A DNA stretch of 21,713 nt from DASRWT01 sp046728035. Lineage in GTDB: Bacteria; Methylomirabilota; Methylomirabilia; Rokubacteriales; CSP1-6. The notes beneath the pieces are model-generated. The model saw only the letters and a program-made list of their open reading frames with translations. It was not told where the DNA came from and searched no databases. The position numbers and the translations under genes are program-made. How positions within the stretch are numbered: position 1 is the first letter of the stretch; each line of letters starts with the position of its first letter. The DNA lies in contig JBKPDT010000272.1 in the NCBI GenBank assembly GCA_046728035.1, positions 1 through 21,713 on the forward strand, read 5' to 3'. Of the stretch, positions 1 to 6,583 are shown piece by piece.

Positions 1-198
1 GAAGATGGCCTCCTCCTCGCGCGGGTGCTGGTGCATGACGGTGGACTGGCCGGGCTCGTAGCAGGCGATCTCCGACCAGAGCTGATCGGTCTTGAAGAGC
101 ATCTTGCGGACCCGCCGGTCGGGGGCGAAGGCCTTGAGCGCATGGAGGTCGAAGAGCTTCGCCACGCCCGTCATGGTCGGCACCGCGGTCTCGTCCAT
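1..198 (-). CDS. cupin-domain protein (3' part missing, runs off window)
   Basis: Reading the minus strand from an ATG at 198 gives 66 residues that stay open to the window edge, so only the N-terminal part is present. Residues 50-62 fit cupin motif 1, G(X)5HXH(X)3-4E: G50, H56, H58 and then E61/E62, where the histidines and glutamate normally bind a metal. Cupins of this small kind often act as sugar isomerases, dioxygenases or ligand sensors, and the fragment does not say which. The start is supported by GGAGGAT at 203-209, with six bases between GGAGG and the ATG, and by a consensus -10 box at 224-229. It lies 63 bases downstream of the aminotransferase on the same strand, so it may be read both from its own promoter and by read-through. 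Confidence 0.75.
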   Translation of the reverse strand, partial: MDETAVPTMTGVAKLFDLHALKAFAPDRRVRKMLFKTDQLWSEIACYEPGQSTVMHQHPREEEAIF

Positions 199-223
199 GG
201 GCATCCTCCGCCAGTCGATTCGT

Positions 224-229
224 ATTATA
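224..229 (-). promoter_or_regulatory. -10 box of a promoter for the cupin gene
   Basis: The minus strand reads TATAAT here, a perfect sigma-70-type -10 hexamer in a very GC-rich setting. Transcription would start near 216-218, giving a leader of about 19 bases that holds the GGAGGAT ribosome site before the ATG at 198. No good -35 hexamer is visible 16-18 bases upstream, so the promoter may be weak or activator-dependent. Confidence 0.5.
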
Positions 230-261
230 CCGTCTGCGGCGAGGGCGACGGGAAGGCGCGA

Positions 262-1584
262 CTAGGCGCGCGTCACCGCCGCGATGGCGTCGCCGAGGGT
301 GGAGACCGCCTCGTCTATCTCCGTGTTGGTGATGGTCAACGGCGGCCCCACGAGCAAGAGATCGCCAGCGCCGTGGTCCTGGCCGCCCGAGGCATAGACC
401 ACCACGCCCCGCCGCATGGCCTCCGCCTGGATGCGCTCCGCCATGCCGTCGCTGGCGGGGTAGGAGGCCCGCTTCGCACGGTCCGCGACGATCTCCACGG
501 CGGTGAGGAGGCCCAGCCCGCGCACTTCTCCCACCGCGGGCAGGTCGAGGAGCCCGCCGAGGCGCTTGAGGAGATGGGCACCCGCCGTTTCCGCCTTGGC
601 CACGAGGCCATGGCGTTCCACGTAACGCAGGACGGCCAGCCCCACCGCCGCCACCACCGGGTGGTGACTATAGGTGAAGCCATGCGGGAAGCCGCCCCGG
701 GCGCTCACCTCCTCGGCGAGCCGGCCGCGCGCCAGCACGGCGCCGCCCGGGATGTAGCCGCTGGTGACCCCCTTGCCGCAGGTGACGATGTCGGGCGACA
801 CGCCGGGCCAGTGCTCGATGCCGAACCAGCGGCCGGTGCGGCCCACCCCGCTCATGACCTCGTCGGCGATGAAGAGCACGCCGTGGCGGTCGCAGATTTC
901 CCGGATCATCTGATAGTAGCCGGGCGGCGGGACCACCGCGCCCGCCGATGCGCCCACCACCGGCTCGGCGATGAACGCGGCGACCGTCCCTGGCCCCTCT
1001 CTTCGAATCGTGGCGTCCAGCTCTTCGGCGCAGGCCAGGGAGCACTGCTCGCCACAGTTCCGCAGTGTGCAGCGGTAGGGATACGGCGCGGGGACGTGCG
1101 GGTAGGAGGCGAGCATGGGCGCGAAGGGTCCGCGCATCAGCGGCCGGCCGGAAACCGCGAGGGCGCCGAGCGAGGCGCCGTGATAGGAGGGCCAGCGGTA
1201 CACCACCTTGTAGCGACCCCGGTCGCCGCGGGCGACGTGAACGGCGCGCGCGAGCTTGATGGCGGTCTCGGTGGCCTCGCTGCCGCCCGAGACGAGGAAG
1301 AGCCGGGCGTCCTCCATGGGCGCGCGCCGGGCCATCTCCCGTGCCAGCGCCTCGACGGTAGGGGAGGTGAACTCCGAGCCGTGAACATAGGCGAGCCGTC
1401 CCGTCTGCTCGCGCGCGGCGTCGGCGATCTCGGCGACGCCGTGCCCCACGGAGACGACGAGGGCGCCGCCGGAGGCGTCTATGTAGCGCCGACCGTCGCT
1501 GTCGTAGAGGTAGATGCCCTCGCCCCGGATGATCTCGGGATGGGGGGCGCTGGAGTGGCGGCGGAAGACGGAGGACTGGCTCAC
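262..1584 (-). CDS. class III (omega-type) PLP-dependent aminotransferase
   Basis: This 440-residue protein has the full length and landmarks of class III aminotransferases. The N-terminal strand carries the YLYDSDGRRYIDASGG signature (residues 25-40). SGGSEATETAIKLAR (99-113) is the phosphate-binding segment. DEVMSGVGRTG (241-251) contains the aspartate that contacts the pyridine nitrogen, and CGKG has the Schiff-base lysine at K271. Such enzymes move an amino group between an amine or amino acid and a keto acid or aldehyde; the exact substrate cannot be read from sequence. A cysteine-rich insert (C172, C177, C181, C185) follows YPYR. The GTG start at 1584 is supported by AAGGAG at 1593-1598. 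It is transcribed away from the sugar operon and is followed by the cupin gene, so I do not place it in the glycan pathway. Confidence 0.93.
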   Translation of the reverse strand: MSQSSVFRRHSSAPHPEIIRGEGIYLYDSDGRRYIDASGGALVVSVGHGVAEIADAAREQTGRLAYVHGSEFTSPTVEALAREMARRAPMEDARLFLVSGGSEATETAIKLARAVHVARGDRGRYKVVYRWPSYHGASLGALAVSGRPLMRGPFAPMLASYPHVPAPYPYRCTLRNCGEQCSLACAEELDATIRREGPGTVAAFIAEPVVGASAGAVVPPPGYYQMIREICDRHGVLFIADEVMSGVGRTGRWFGIEHWPGVSPDIVTCGKGVTSGYIPGGAVLARGRLAEEVSARGGFPHGFTYSHHPVVAAVGLAVLRYVERHGLVAKAETAGAHLLKRLGGLLDLPAVGEVRGLGLLTAVEIVADRAKRASYPASDGMAERIQAEAMRRGVVVYASGGQDHGAGDLLLVGPPLTITNTEIDEAVSTLGDAIAAVTRA

Positions 1585-1592
1585 GGGCAGGG

Positions 1593-1598
1593 CTCCTT
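1593..1598 (-). promoter_or_regulatory. ribosome binding site of the aminotransferase
   Basis: The minus strand reads AAGGAG, eight bases before the GTG at 1584-1582. It decides the start in favour of this GTG. Confidence 0.7.
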
Positions 1599-1802
1599 GG
1601 GGTCGACGTGGAGAGACTGTGCACGAAGACGACGCTCCTGTCGAGCGGGGGCTGGCACGCCTCCTGCTCCGCTTGGGTGACGAGCTTTTCTGCCCCGGCG
1701 GGCAGTGCGTGCTAAACTACTGACGTATCGGACTTCTTGGCTTCCCGGGCGGGAGGTCGTGGTGACCAAGAGTGCCATCCGGTTGACGCCGGGCGGCTAG
1801 GT
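1599..1802. promoter_or_regulatory. divergent intergenic region, presumed promoters of both operons
   Basis: About 200 non-coding bases separate the divergent aminotransferase and E1 alpha genes, so the promoter of the 18-gene plus-strand operon should lie here. The best candidate I see is an extended -10, TGC-TAAACT at 1710-1718, in a locally AT-richer patch (1710-1730). Its -35 position (about 1690-1695) is poor. A short inverted repeat, TGCCC/GGGCA at 1691-1704, sits just upstream and could be an operator half-site pair or chance in GC-rich DNA. I found no convincing promoter for the aminotransferase. Confidence 0.3.
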
Positions 1803-2801
1803 ATGAGTTTGCGCCCAGAGGGGCCGAGCGCGAGGAACATGACGACGGATCTGGGACCGCGGCTGCTTCGCGACATGATTCGCATCCGGCGGACGGAGGA
1901 AACCCTCGCGGACCTCTATCCGGCCCGGGAGATGCGCACCCCCACCCACTTCTCCATCGGCCAGGAGGCGGTGGCGGTGGGCGTCTGCGCGGCTCTTCGT
2001 CGCGAGGACGCGATCTATAGCGGGCATCGCTGTCACGCCCACTACCTCGCCAAGGGTGGCGACCTGGGCGCCATGGTCGCCGAGCTCTACGGCAAGGAGA
2101 CGGGTTGCGCGCGTGGCCGCGGCGGCTCGGTCCACCTCAGCGATCCCGCCGTGGGCGTGCTCGCCTCGTCGGCCATTCTCGGGCAGACCATGGCGGTGGC
2201 GGTCGGCACCGCGCTGGCCTTCGCGATGGACGGGCTCCCGCGGGTGGCCGCGTGCTTCTTCGGCGACGGGACCGTCGAGGAAGGGATCTTCCACGAAACC
2301 CTCAACTTCGCGGTGATGAAGAAAGTACCCGTCCTCTTCGTCTGCGAGAACAACGGCTACTCCACGCACACGCGCCTCGAGGTGCGGCAGCCCGCGGGTA
2401 TCCCGATCCACGCGCGCGCGGGGGCCTACGGGATGCCCGCCCGCCTCGTGGACGGCAACGACGTCTTCGCGGTGCACGAGGCCGCGCGGGACGCGGTGGC
2501 GGCGTGCCGCGGCGGTGCCGGGCCCTCGTTCCTCGAGTGCACCACGTACCGCTGGCGCGAGCACGTGGGGCCGCTCTGGGACTACGACAAGGGGTACCGG
2601 AGCAAGGCCGAGGTCGACGCGTGGGTCGCCCGTTGCCCCATCCAGCACGCCACCGGTCGGTTGATCCGCGAGGGGGCGTGCACCGCCGCGGAGGTCGAGG
2701 CGATGACGCGCGCGAGCCAGGACGAGGTCGATCGCGCGGTGGCCGCGGCCAAGGCGGCGCCCTTCCCCGCCGTCGAAGACCTCACCCTGGGGACCTACTA
2801 G
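1803..2801 (+). CDS. thiamine-diphosphate-dependent E1 dehydrogenase, alpha subunit
   Basis: This 332-residue protein belongs to the E1 alpha family (pyruvate/acetoin/branched-chain dehydrogenase type), which forms a heterotetramer with a beta subunit and decarboxylates a 2-oxo acid on thiamine diphosphate. GDG at 154-156 and NN at 183-184 form the ThDP/Mg motif with the expected spacing, and FSIGQEA and SGHRCHAHY near the N-terminus match the family. The phosphorylation-loop region, usually RxHS-like, reads TYRWREHVGP: the histidine is kept and the serine lost. No E2 or E3 gene is present, and the neighbours are sugar genes, so a role in conventional oxidation to acyl-CoA is doubtful. The start is uncertain. 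The ATG at 1803 has a weak ribosome site, the ATG at 1839 gives 320 residues, and family homology begins shortly after the latter. Confidence 0.88.
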   Translation: MSLRPEGPSARNMTTDLGPRLLRDMIRIRRTEETLADLYPAREMRTPTHFSIGQEAVAVGVCAALRREDAIYSGHRCHAHYLAKGGDLGAMVAELYGKETGCARGRGGSVHLSDPAVGVLASSAILGQTMAVAVGTALAFAMDGLPRVAACFFGDGTVEEGIFHETLNFAVMKKVPVLFVCENNGYSTHTRLEVRQPAGIPIHARAGAYGMPARLVDGNDVFAVHEAARDAVAACRGGAGPSFLECTTYRWREHVGPLWDYDKGYRSKAEVDAWVARCPIQHATGRLIREGACTAAEVEAMTRASQDEVDRAVAAAKAAPFPAVEDLTLGTY

Positions 2802-2810
2802 GACCGGGCC

Positions 2811-3845
2811 ATGCGGCGACTCACCTACGGACAGGCGATCAGCGAGGCGACGGTCCAGTGCATGGAGGCCGATCCCAGCATCTTCCTGGCGGGCATCGGT
2901 GTCGACGACTTCAAGGGCATCTTCGGCACGACGTTCGAGGCGCACCGGCGCTTCGGGCCCGCACGTGTCTTTGACATCCCCAATTGCGAGAATGCCATGA
3001 CCGGCATCGCGATCGGCGCGGCCGCGGTGGGCAAGCGCCCGCTGGTCGTGCACCCGCGGAACGACTTCATGTTCCTCTGCATGGACCAGCTCGCCAACCT
3101 CGCCGCCAAGTGGCGCTACATGTTCGCCAACGGCACCGGCGTCCCCATCGTCTTCCGCGGCATCGTGGGCCGCGGTTGGGGGCAGGGGGCCACACACTCC
3201 CAGAGCCTCCAGGCGATGTTCGCGCACTTCCCCGGCCTCTACGTGGGAACTCCGGCCACTCCCGCCGACGCCAAGGGGCTCCTGGTGAGCGCCCTCCGCG
3301 GCACCGGTCCGGTGGTGTTGCTCGAGAACCGGGCGCTGTACGAGCTGGAGGGCGAGGTGCCGGAGGGGCTCGCGGCCGTCCCCTTCGGTAAGGGCGCGGT
3401 CGTGCGGCCGGGCAAGGACATCACTATCGTCGGCATCTCGCTCATGGCCTACGAGGCCACCCGCGCGGCCCGGCTCCTCGCCGAGCATGGCGTGGACGCC
3501 GAGGTCATCGACCTGCGCAGCGTCCGTCCCCTCGACGAGGAGATTTTTCTGAAATCCCTGCGAAAGACCGGGCGCCTGGTGGTGGCCGACACGAGCTGGG
3601 CGCTCTGCGGCGTCTCCGCCGAGGTGGCGGCGGTGGCGGCGGAAAAGGGCTTCGCGTCGCTCAGGGCGCCGGTACGCCGGGTGACGCCGCCCGACTCCCC
3701 CGCGCCCGTCTCCAAGCCGCTGGAGGACGCCTTCCATCCGAACCCGCTCACCATCGCCCGCGCCTGCCTCGAGGTGCTCAAGGCGGGGGCGGCGGCGGGC
3801 AAGGGCGTGACCGACGTCCAGGCCACCTTCGCGGGGCCTTACTGA
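2811..3845 (+). CDS. thiamine-diphosphate-dependent E1 dehydrogenase, beta subunit
   Basis: This 344-residue protein is the partner of the E1 alpha gene, starting nine bases after it. It has the N-terminal pyrimidine-binding domain and C-terminal transketolase-type domain of E1 beta proteins. E60 in the segment NCENAMTGIAIG aligns with the glutamate that activates thiamine diphosphate, and GATHSQSLQAMFAHFPGL (H129) is the conserved active-site segment. PVVLLENRALYE and EVIDLRSVRPLD are also family hallmarks. The protein ends with a short unconserved tail rich in alanine and glycine. With alpha it should bind ThDP at the subunit interface. Placement at the head of a nucleotide-sugar operon suggests that the active aldehyde is passed to a sugar or sugar precursor rather than to a lipoyl domain; that is inference. 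Confidence 0.9.
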   Translation: MRRLTYGQAISEATVQCMEADPSIFLAGIGVDDFKGIFGTTFEAHRRFGPARVFDIPNCENAMTGIAIGAAAVGKRPLVVHPRNDFMFLCMDQLANLAAKWRYMFANGTGVPIVFRGIVGRGWGQGATHSQSLQAMFAHFPGLYVGTPATPADAKGLLVSALRGTGPVVLLENRALYELEGEVPEGLAAVPFGKGAVVRPGKDITIVGISLMAYEATRAARLLAEHGVDAEVIDLRSVRPLDEEIFLKSLRKTGRLVVADTSWALCGVSAEVAAVAAEKGFASLRAPVRRVTPPDSPAPVSKPLEDAFHPNPLTIARACLEVLKAGAAAGKGVTDVQATFAGPY

Positions 3846-3846
3846 G

Positions 3847-4572
3847 ATGGAGCCCGCGCGCCGCGTTTCCGTGTTCCTTCCCGCCTACAACGAGGTGGAC
3901 AACCTCGAGCGGGCGGTGGCGGACATCGTGTGGGCCGCCGACGGCGTGCTTGCCGAGTACGAGATCCTGGTGGTCGACGACGGGAGCACCGACGGGACGC
4001 GCGAGCTCGCCGATCGGCTCGCCCACGAGAACCCACGGGTGCGCGCGATCCACCAGCCGCGCAACATGGGCATCGCCGCCGCCTACGAGCGCGCGCTGGA
4101 CGAGGCCAAGCTGGACCACTTCAGCTTCCTCGCCGGCGATGGCGAGATCGACCGCGGCTCCGTGCGCGACATTCTCGCCGCGGTCGGCCGCGCGGACATC
4201 GTGGCGCCCTACCACCAGAACCCGCGGGCGCGTCAGCTCCACCGTCGCGTCCTGACCCGCGTATCCACCGGGCTGGTCAACGTGCTCTTCGGCTTCAAGA
4301 TGCGCTACTACCAGGGGCCGTGCATCTATCCCATCGCGCTGGCCCGCGCGCTCCCGAAGTCGGAGGGCGGGTTCTACTTCCTCACCCAGATGCTCATCCA
4401 CGCCCTCCATGCCGGCCACAGCGTGGTCGAGGTGGGGCTGACCCACGTGGAGCGGGCCCATGGCCGCTCCAAGGCGGTGTCGATCACGAACATCCTGAAG
4501 GCGCTCCGGACCATCGCCCGGGTGTGGTGGGCGATCTACGTCAGGCGTGAGTCCGTGGCGCGAGGAGCCTGA
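3847..4572 (+). CDS. family 2 glycosyltransferase, polyprenyl-phosphate sugar synthase (DPM1) type
   Basis: This 241-residue GT-A fold enzyme starts one base after the E1 beta stop. VSVFLPAYNEVDNL (7-20) and VVDDGSTDGT (42-51) are the nucleotide-binding signatures of GT2. LAGDGEID replaces the usual LDADLQ segment that holds the metal-binding aspartates. The C-terminal GLTHVERAHGRSKA matches the R..G.SK region of dolichol/undecaprenyl-phosphate mannosyltransferases. There is no C-terminal membrane domain, so it should be a soluble or peripheral enzyme at the inner face of the membrane. A likely role is transfer of an NDP-sugar made by this operon to polyprenyl phosphate. The two GT-C type membrane proteins at 17464-20973 could use such a lipid-linked donor. 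The acceptor and sugar are not determined. Confidence 0.88.
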   Translation: MEPARRVSVFLPAYNEVDNLERAVADIVWAADGVLAEYEILVVDDGSTDGTRELADRLAHENPRVRAIHQPRNMGIAAAYERALDEAKLDHFSFLAGDGEIDRGSVRDILAAVGRADIVAPYHQNPRARQLHRRVLTRVSTGLVNVLFGFKMRYYQGPCIYPIALARALPKSEGGFYFLTQMLIHALHAGHSVVEVGLTHVERAHGRSKAVSITNILKALRTIARVWWAIYVRRESVARGA

Positions 4573-4573
4573 G

Positions 4574-5584
4574 ATGGCGAGCGACGGGAAGACGGTGCTG
4601 GTCACCGGCGGGGGCGGCTACGTCGGAGCCGTCCTGGTGCCGAAGCTGCTGGCCCGGGGCTACCGGGTCCGCGTGATCGACCTCTTCCTCTTCGGTGAGG
4701 ACGTGCTGCCGCGGCACCCGGCGCTCGAGCTGGTGAAGGGGGACCTGCGCGACGCGGTGGCGGTCAAGAAGGCCCTCCGGGACGTGGATGCGGTGATCCA
4801 CCTCGCGTGCATCTCGAACGATCCCAGCTTCGAGCTCAACCCGGCGCTGAGCCGCTCGATCAACTACGACTGCTTCGAGCCGCTGGTGGCGGAGGCCCGG
4901 CAGGTCGGCGTGCGCCGGTTCATCTACGCCTCCACCTCGAGCGTCTACGGCGTCAGTGACGCGCCGGACGTCACCGAGGACCACCCGCTCGTCCCCCTCA
5001 CCGACTACAACAAGTACAAGGGCATGTGCGAGCCGATCCTGCTCCGCTACCAGGCCGCCGGCTTCACCACCGTCATCATCCGGCCGGCGACGGTCTGCGG
5101 GTACTCGCCCCGACTCCGCCTGGACCTGACCGTGAACATCCTCACCAGCCTCGCGGTGACTCAGCGGCGCATCACGATCTTCGGGGGCGCCCAGAAGCGT
5201 CCGAACATCCACATCGAGGACATCACCGATCTCTACGTGGAGCTGCTGACCACGCCGGCGGAGCTGATCGCGGGCAAGACTTTCAACGCCGCCTACCAGA
5301 ATCACACGGTCGCTCAGCTTGGGGAGATCGTGCGCACCATCGTGGAGCGGGAGATGCCGGAGCTGGCGCCCATCACGGTGGAGACCTCGCCCAGCAACGA
5401 CCTGCGCTCGTACCACGTGTCCTCTGACAAGATCAAGCGCGAGCTCGGCTGGACGCCCCAGCGGACCATCGAGGATGCGGTGCGGGACCTGTGCGCGGCG
5501 TTCCGGGCCGGCAAGGTGCCGAACGCGAAGGACGACATCCGCTACTACAACGTCAAGACCATCCAGGCCTCGGGCCTGGCCTGA
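4574..5584 (+). CDS. NAD-dependent nucleotide-sugar epimerase/dehydratase (extended SDR) 1
   Basis: This 336-residue extended short-chain dehydrogenase has its dinucleotide-binding glycines at G12-x2-G15-x2-G18, a serine-rich STSSVYG segment (120-126) and the catalytic pair Y145/K149 (YNKYK). The middle part GGAQKRPNIHIEDITDLY is the usual sugar-epimerase segment before the substrate lobe. The tail NAKDDIRYYNVKTI is typical of a subgroup found in glycan clusters. Enzymes of this class epimerise, dehydrate or decarboxylate NDP-sugars through a 4-keto intermediate; which reaction applies here cannot be read off. The ATG at 4574 lies one base after the glycosyltransferase stop and has GAGGAG just upstream (4563-4568), so I prefer it to an in-frame start nine codons earlier. 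Confidence 0.88.
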   Translation: MASDGKTVLVTGGGGYVGAVLVPKLLARGYRVRVIDLFLFGEDVLPRHPALELVKGDLRDAVAVKKALRDVDAVIHLACISNDPSFELNPALSRSINYDCFEPLVAEARQVGVRRFIYASTSSVYGVSDAPDVTEDHPLVPLTDYNKYKGMCEPILLRYQAAGFTTVIIRPATVCGYSPRLRLDLTVNILTSLAVTQRRITIFGGAQKRPNIHIEDITDLYVELLTTPAELIAGKTFNAAYQNHTVAQLGEIVRTIVEREMPELAPITVETSPSNDLRSYHVSSDKIKRELGWTPQRTIEDAVRDLCAAFRAGKVPNAKDDIRYYNVKTIQASGLA

Positions 5585-5587
5585 GCG

Positions 5588-6583
5588 ATGCCGCGCGCCG
5601 TCGTCACGGGAGGAGCGGGCTTCATCGGGAGCCACATGGTCGATCTCCTCGTCGAGCGCGGATTCGAGGTGGTCGTGATCGACAACCTCGTGGGGGGGCG
5701 TGTGGAGAACCTCGCCCACCACCGCGGCAATCCGAGCGTCCACTTCGACGGCCCCGTGGACATGTGCGCGCTCCCGTCCGACTCGGCGCTCTTCCGGGGC
5801 GTGGACTACGTGTTCCACTTCGGCGGGATCGGCGACATCGTGCCTTCCATCGAGCGCCCCCTGGACTACATGCGGGCCAACGTCAACGGGACCCTCGCGG
5901 TGCTGGAGGCGGCCCGGCACGCGCGGGCGCGCAAGGTCGTGTACGCGGCGTCCTCGTCGTGCTACGGCCTGGCCACCGAGCTTCCAACCACGGAGACGGC
6001 GCCCATCCGGCCGGAGTACCCTTACGCGCTCAGCAAATACCTGGGCGAGAGCGCGACGCTGCACTGGGGACACGTCTACGGGCTGCCCGTGATCTCGATC
6101 CGGATGTTCAACGTGTACGGGCCCCGCGTGAAGACCACCGGCGCCTACGGGGCCGTGTTCGGGGTCTTCCTCGCCCAGAAGCTCCACGGCAAGCCCTTCA
6201 CCGTGGTCGGCGACGGCACCCAGCGGCGGGACTTCGTGTACGTGACCGACGTGGCGCGCGCCTATTTGCTGGCGGCGGAGTCGGAGCGTGAGGGTGAGGT
6301 GTACAACCTGGGCGGCGGCGGCGAGCCTCCCACCGTGAACCGTCTGGTCGAGCTGATGAAGGGCGACGTGGTGTACGTCCCCAAGCGCCCGGGCGAGCCC
6401 GACTGCACGTGGGCCGACGTGAGCAAGATCCAGCGGCATCTGGGCTGGGCGCCCACGGTGCCCTTCCCGCAGGGGGTGGCCTCCATGCTCCGGCACATCG
6501 AGGACTGGCGAACCGCGCCGCTGTGGACGCCCGAGAAGATCGAGGCGGCCACCCGCGTGTGGTTCCAGCATCTCGTGCGATGA
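5588..6583 (+). CDS. NAD-dependent nucleotide-sugar epimerase/dehydratase (GalE-like) 2
   Basis: This 331-residue extended SDR protein carries TGGAGFIG at 7-14, SSSCYG at 122-127 and YALSK (Y146/K150), the full active site of UDP-glucose 4-epimerase-type enzymes. RMFNVYGPR and DFVYVTDVARAYLLA are further family landmarks. It differs clearly from the preceding epimerase and from the third one at 11497, so the operon has three non-redundant SDR enzymes. A 4-epimerase or 4,6-dehydratase-like step on an NDP-sugar is most likely. The gene starts three bases after its neighbour and its stop overlaps the next start by four bases (ATGA), which suggests coupled translation. Confidence 0.9.
   Translation: MPRAVVTGGAGFIGSHMVDLLVERGFEVVVIDNLVGGRVENLAHHRGNPSVHFDGPVDMCALPSDSALFRGVDYVFHFGGIGDIVPSIERPLDYMRANVNGTLAVLEAARHARARKVVYAASSSCYGLATELPTTETAPIRPEYPYALSKYLGESATLHWGHVYGLPVISIRMFNVYGPRVKTTGAYGAVFGVFLAQKLHGKPFTVVGDGTQRRDFVYVTDVARAYLLAAESEREGEVYNLGGGGEPPTVNRLVELMKGDVVYVPKRPGEPDCTWADVSKIQRHLGWAPTVPFPQGVASMLRHIEDWRTAPLWTPEKIEAATRVWFQHLVR

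Noticed and set aside
25..1680. Long plus-strand reading frame of 551 codons across the aminotransferase
   Set aside because: It is antisense to a clear class III aminotransferase, has low-complexity Arg/Gly/His-rich composition and no recognisable domain. It is typical of GC-rich shadow frames.
1691..1704. TGCCC-CGGC-GGGCA hairpin as a terminator
   Set aside because: The stem is only five pairs and no T-run follows on either strand.
1783..1788. TTGACG as a -35 box for the plus operon
   Set aside because: No -10-like hexamer lies 16-18 bases downstream, and it is too close to the chosen start codon.
1737..1802. TTG start adding 22 residues to E1 alpha
   Set aside because: The added residues have no family similarity and no ribosome site precedes the TTG; ATG at 1803 or 1839 fits better.
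1797..3737. Minus-strand reading frame of 646 codons opposite the E1 genes
   Set aside because: Both E1 subunits on the other strand have full family motifs; this frame shows none.
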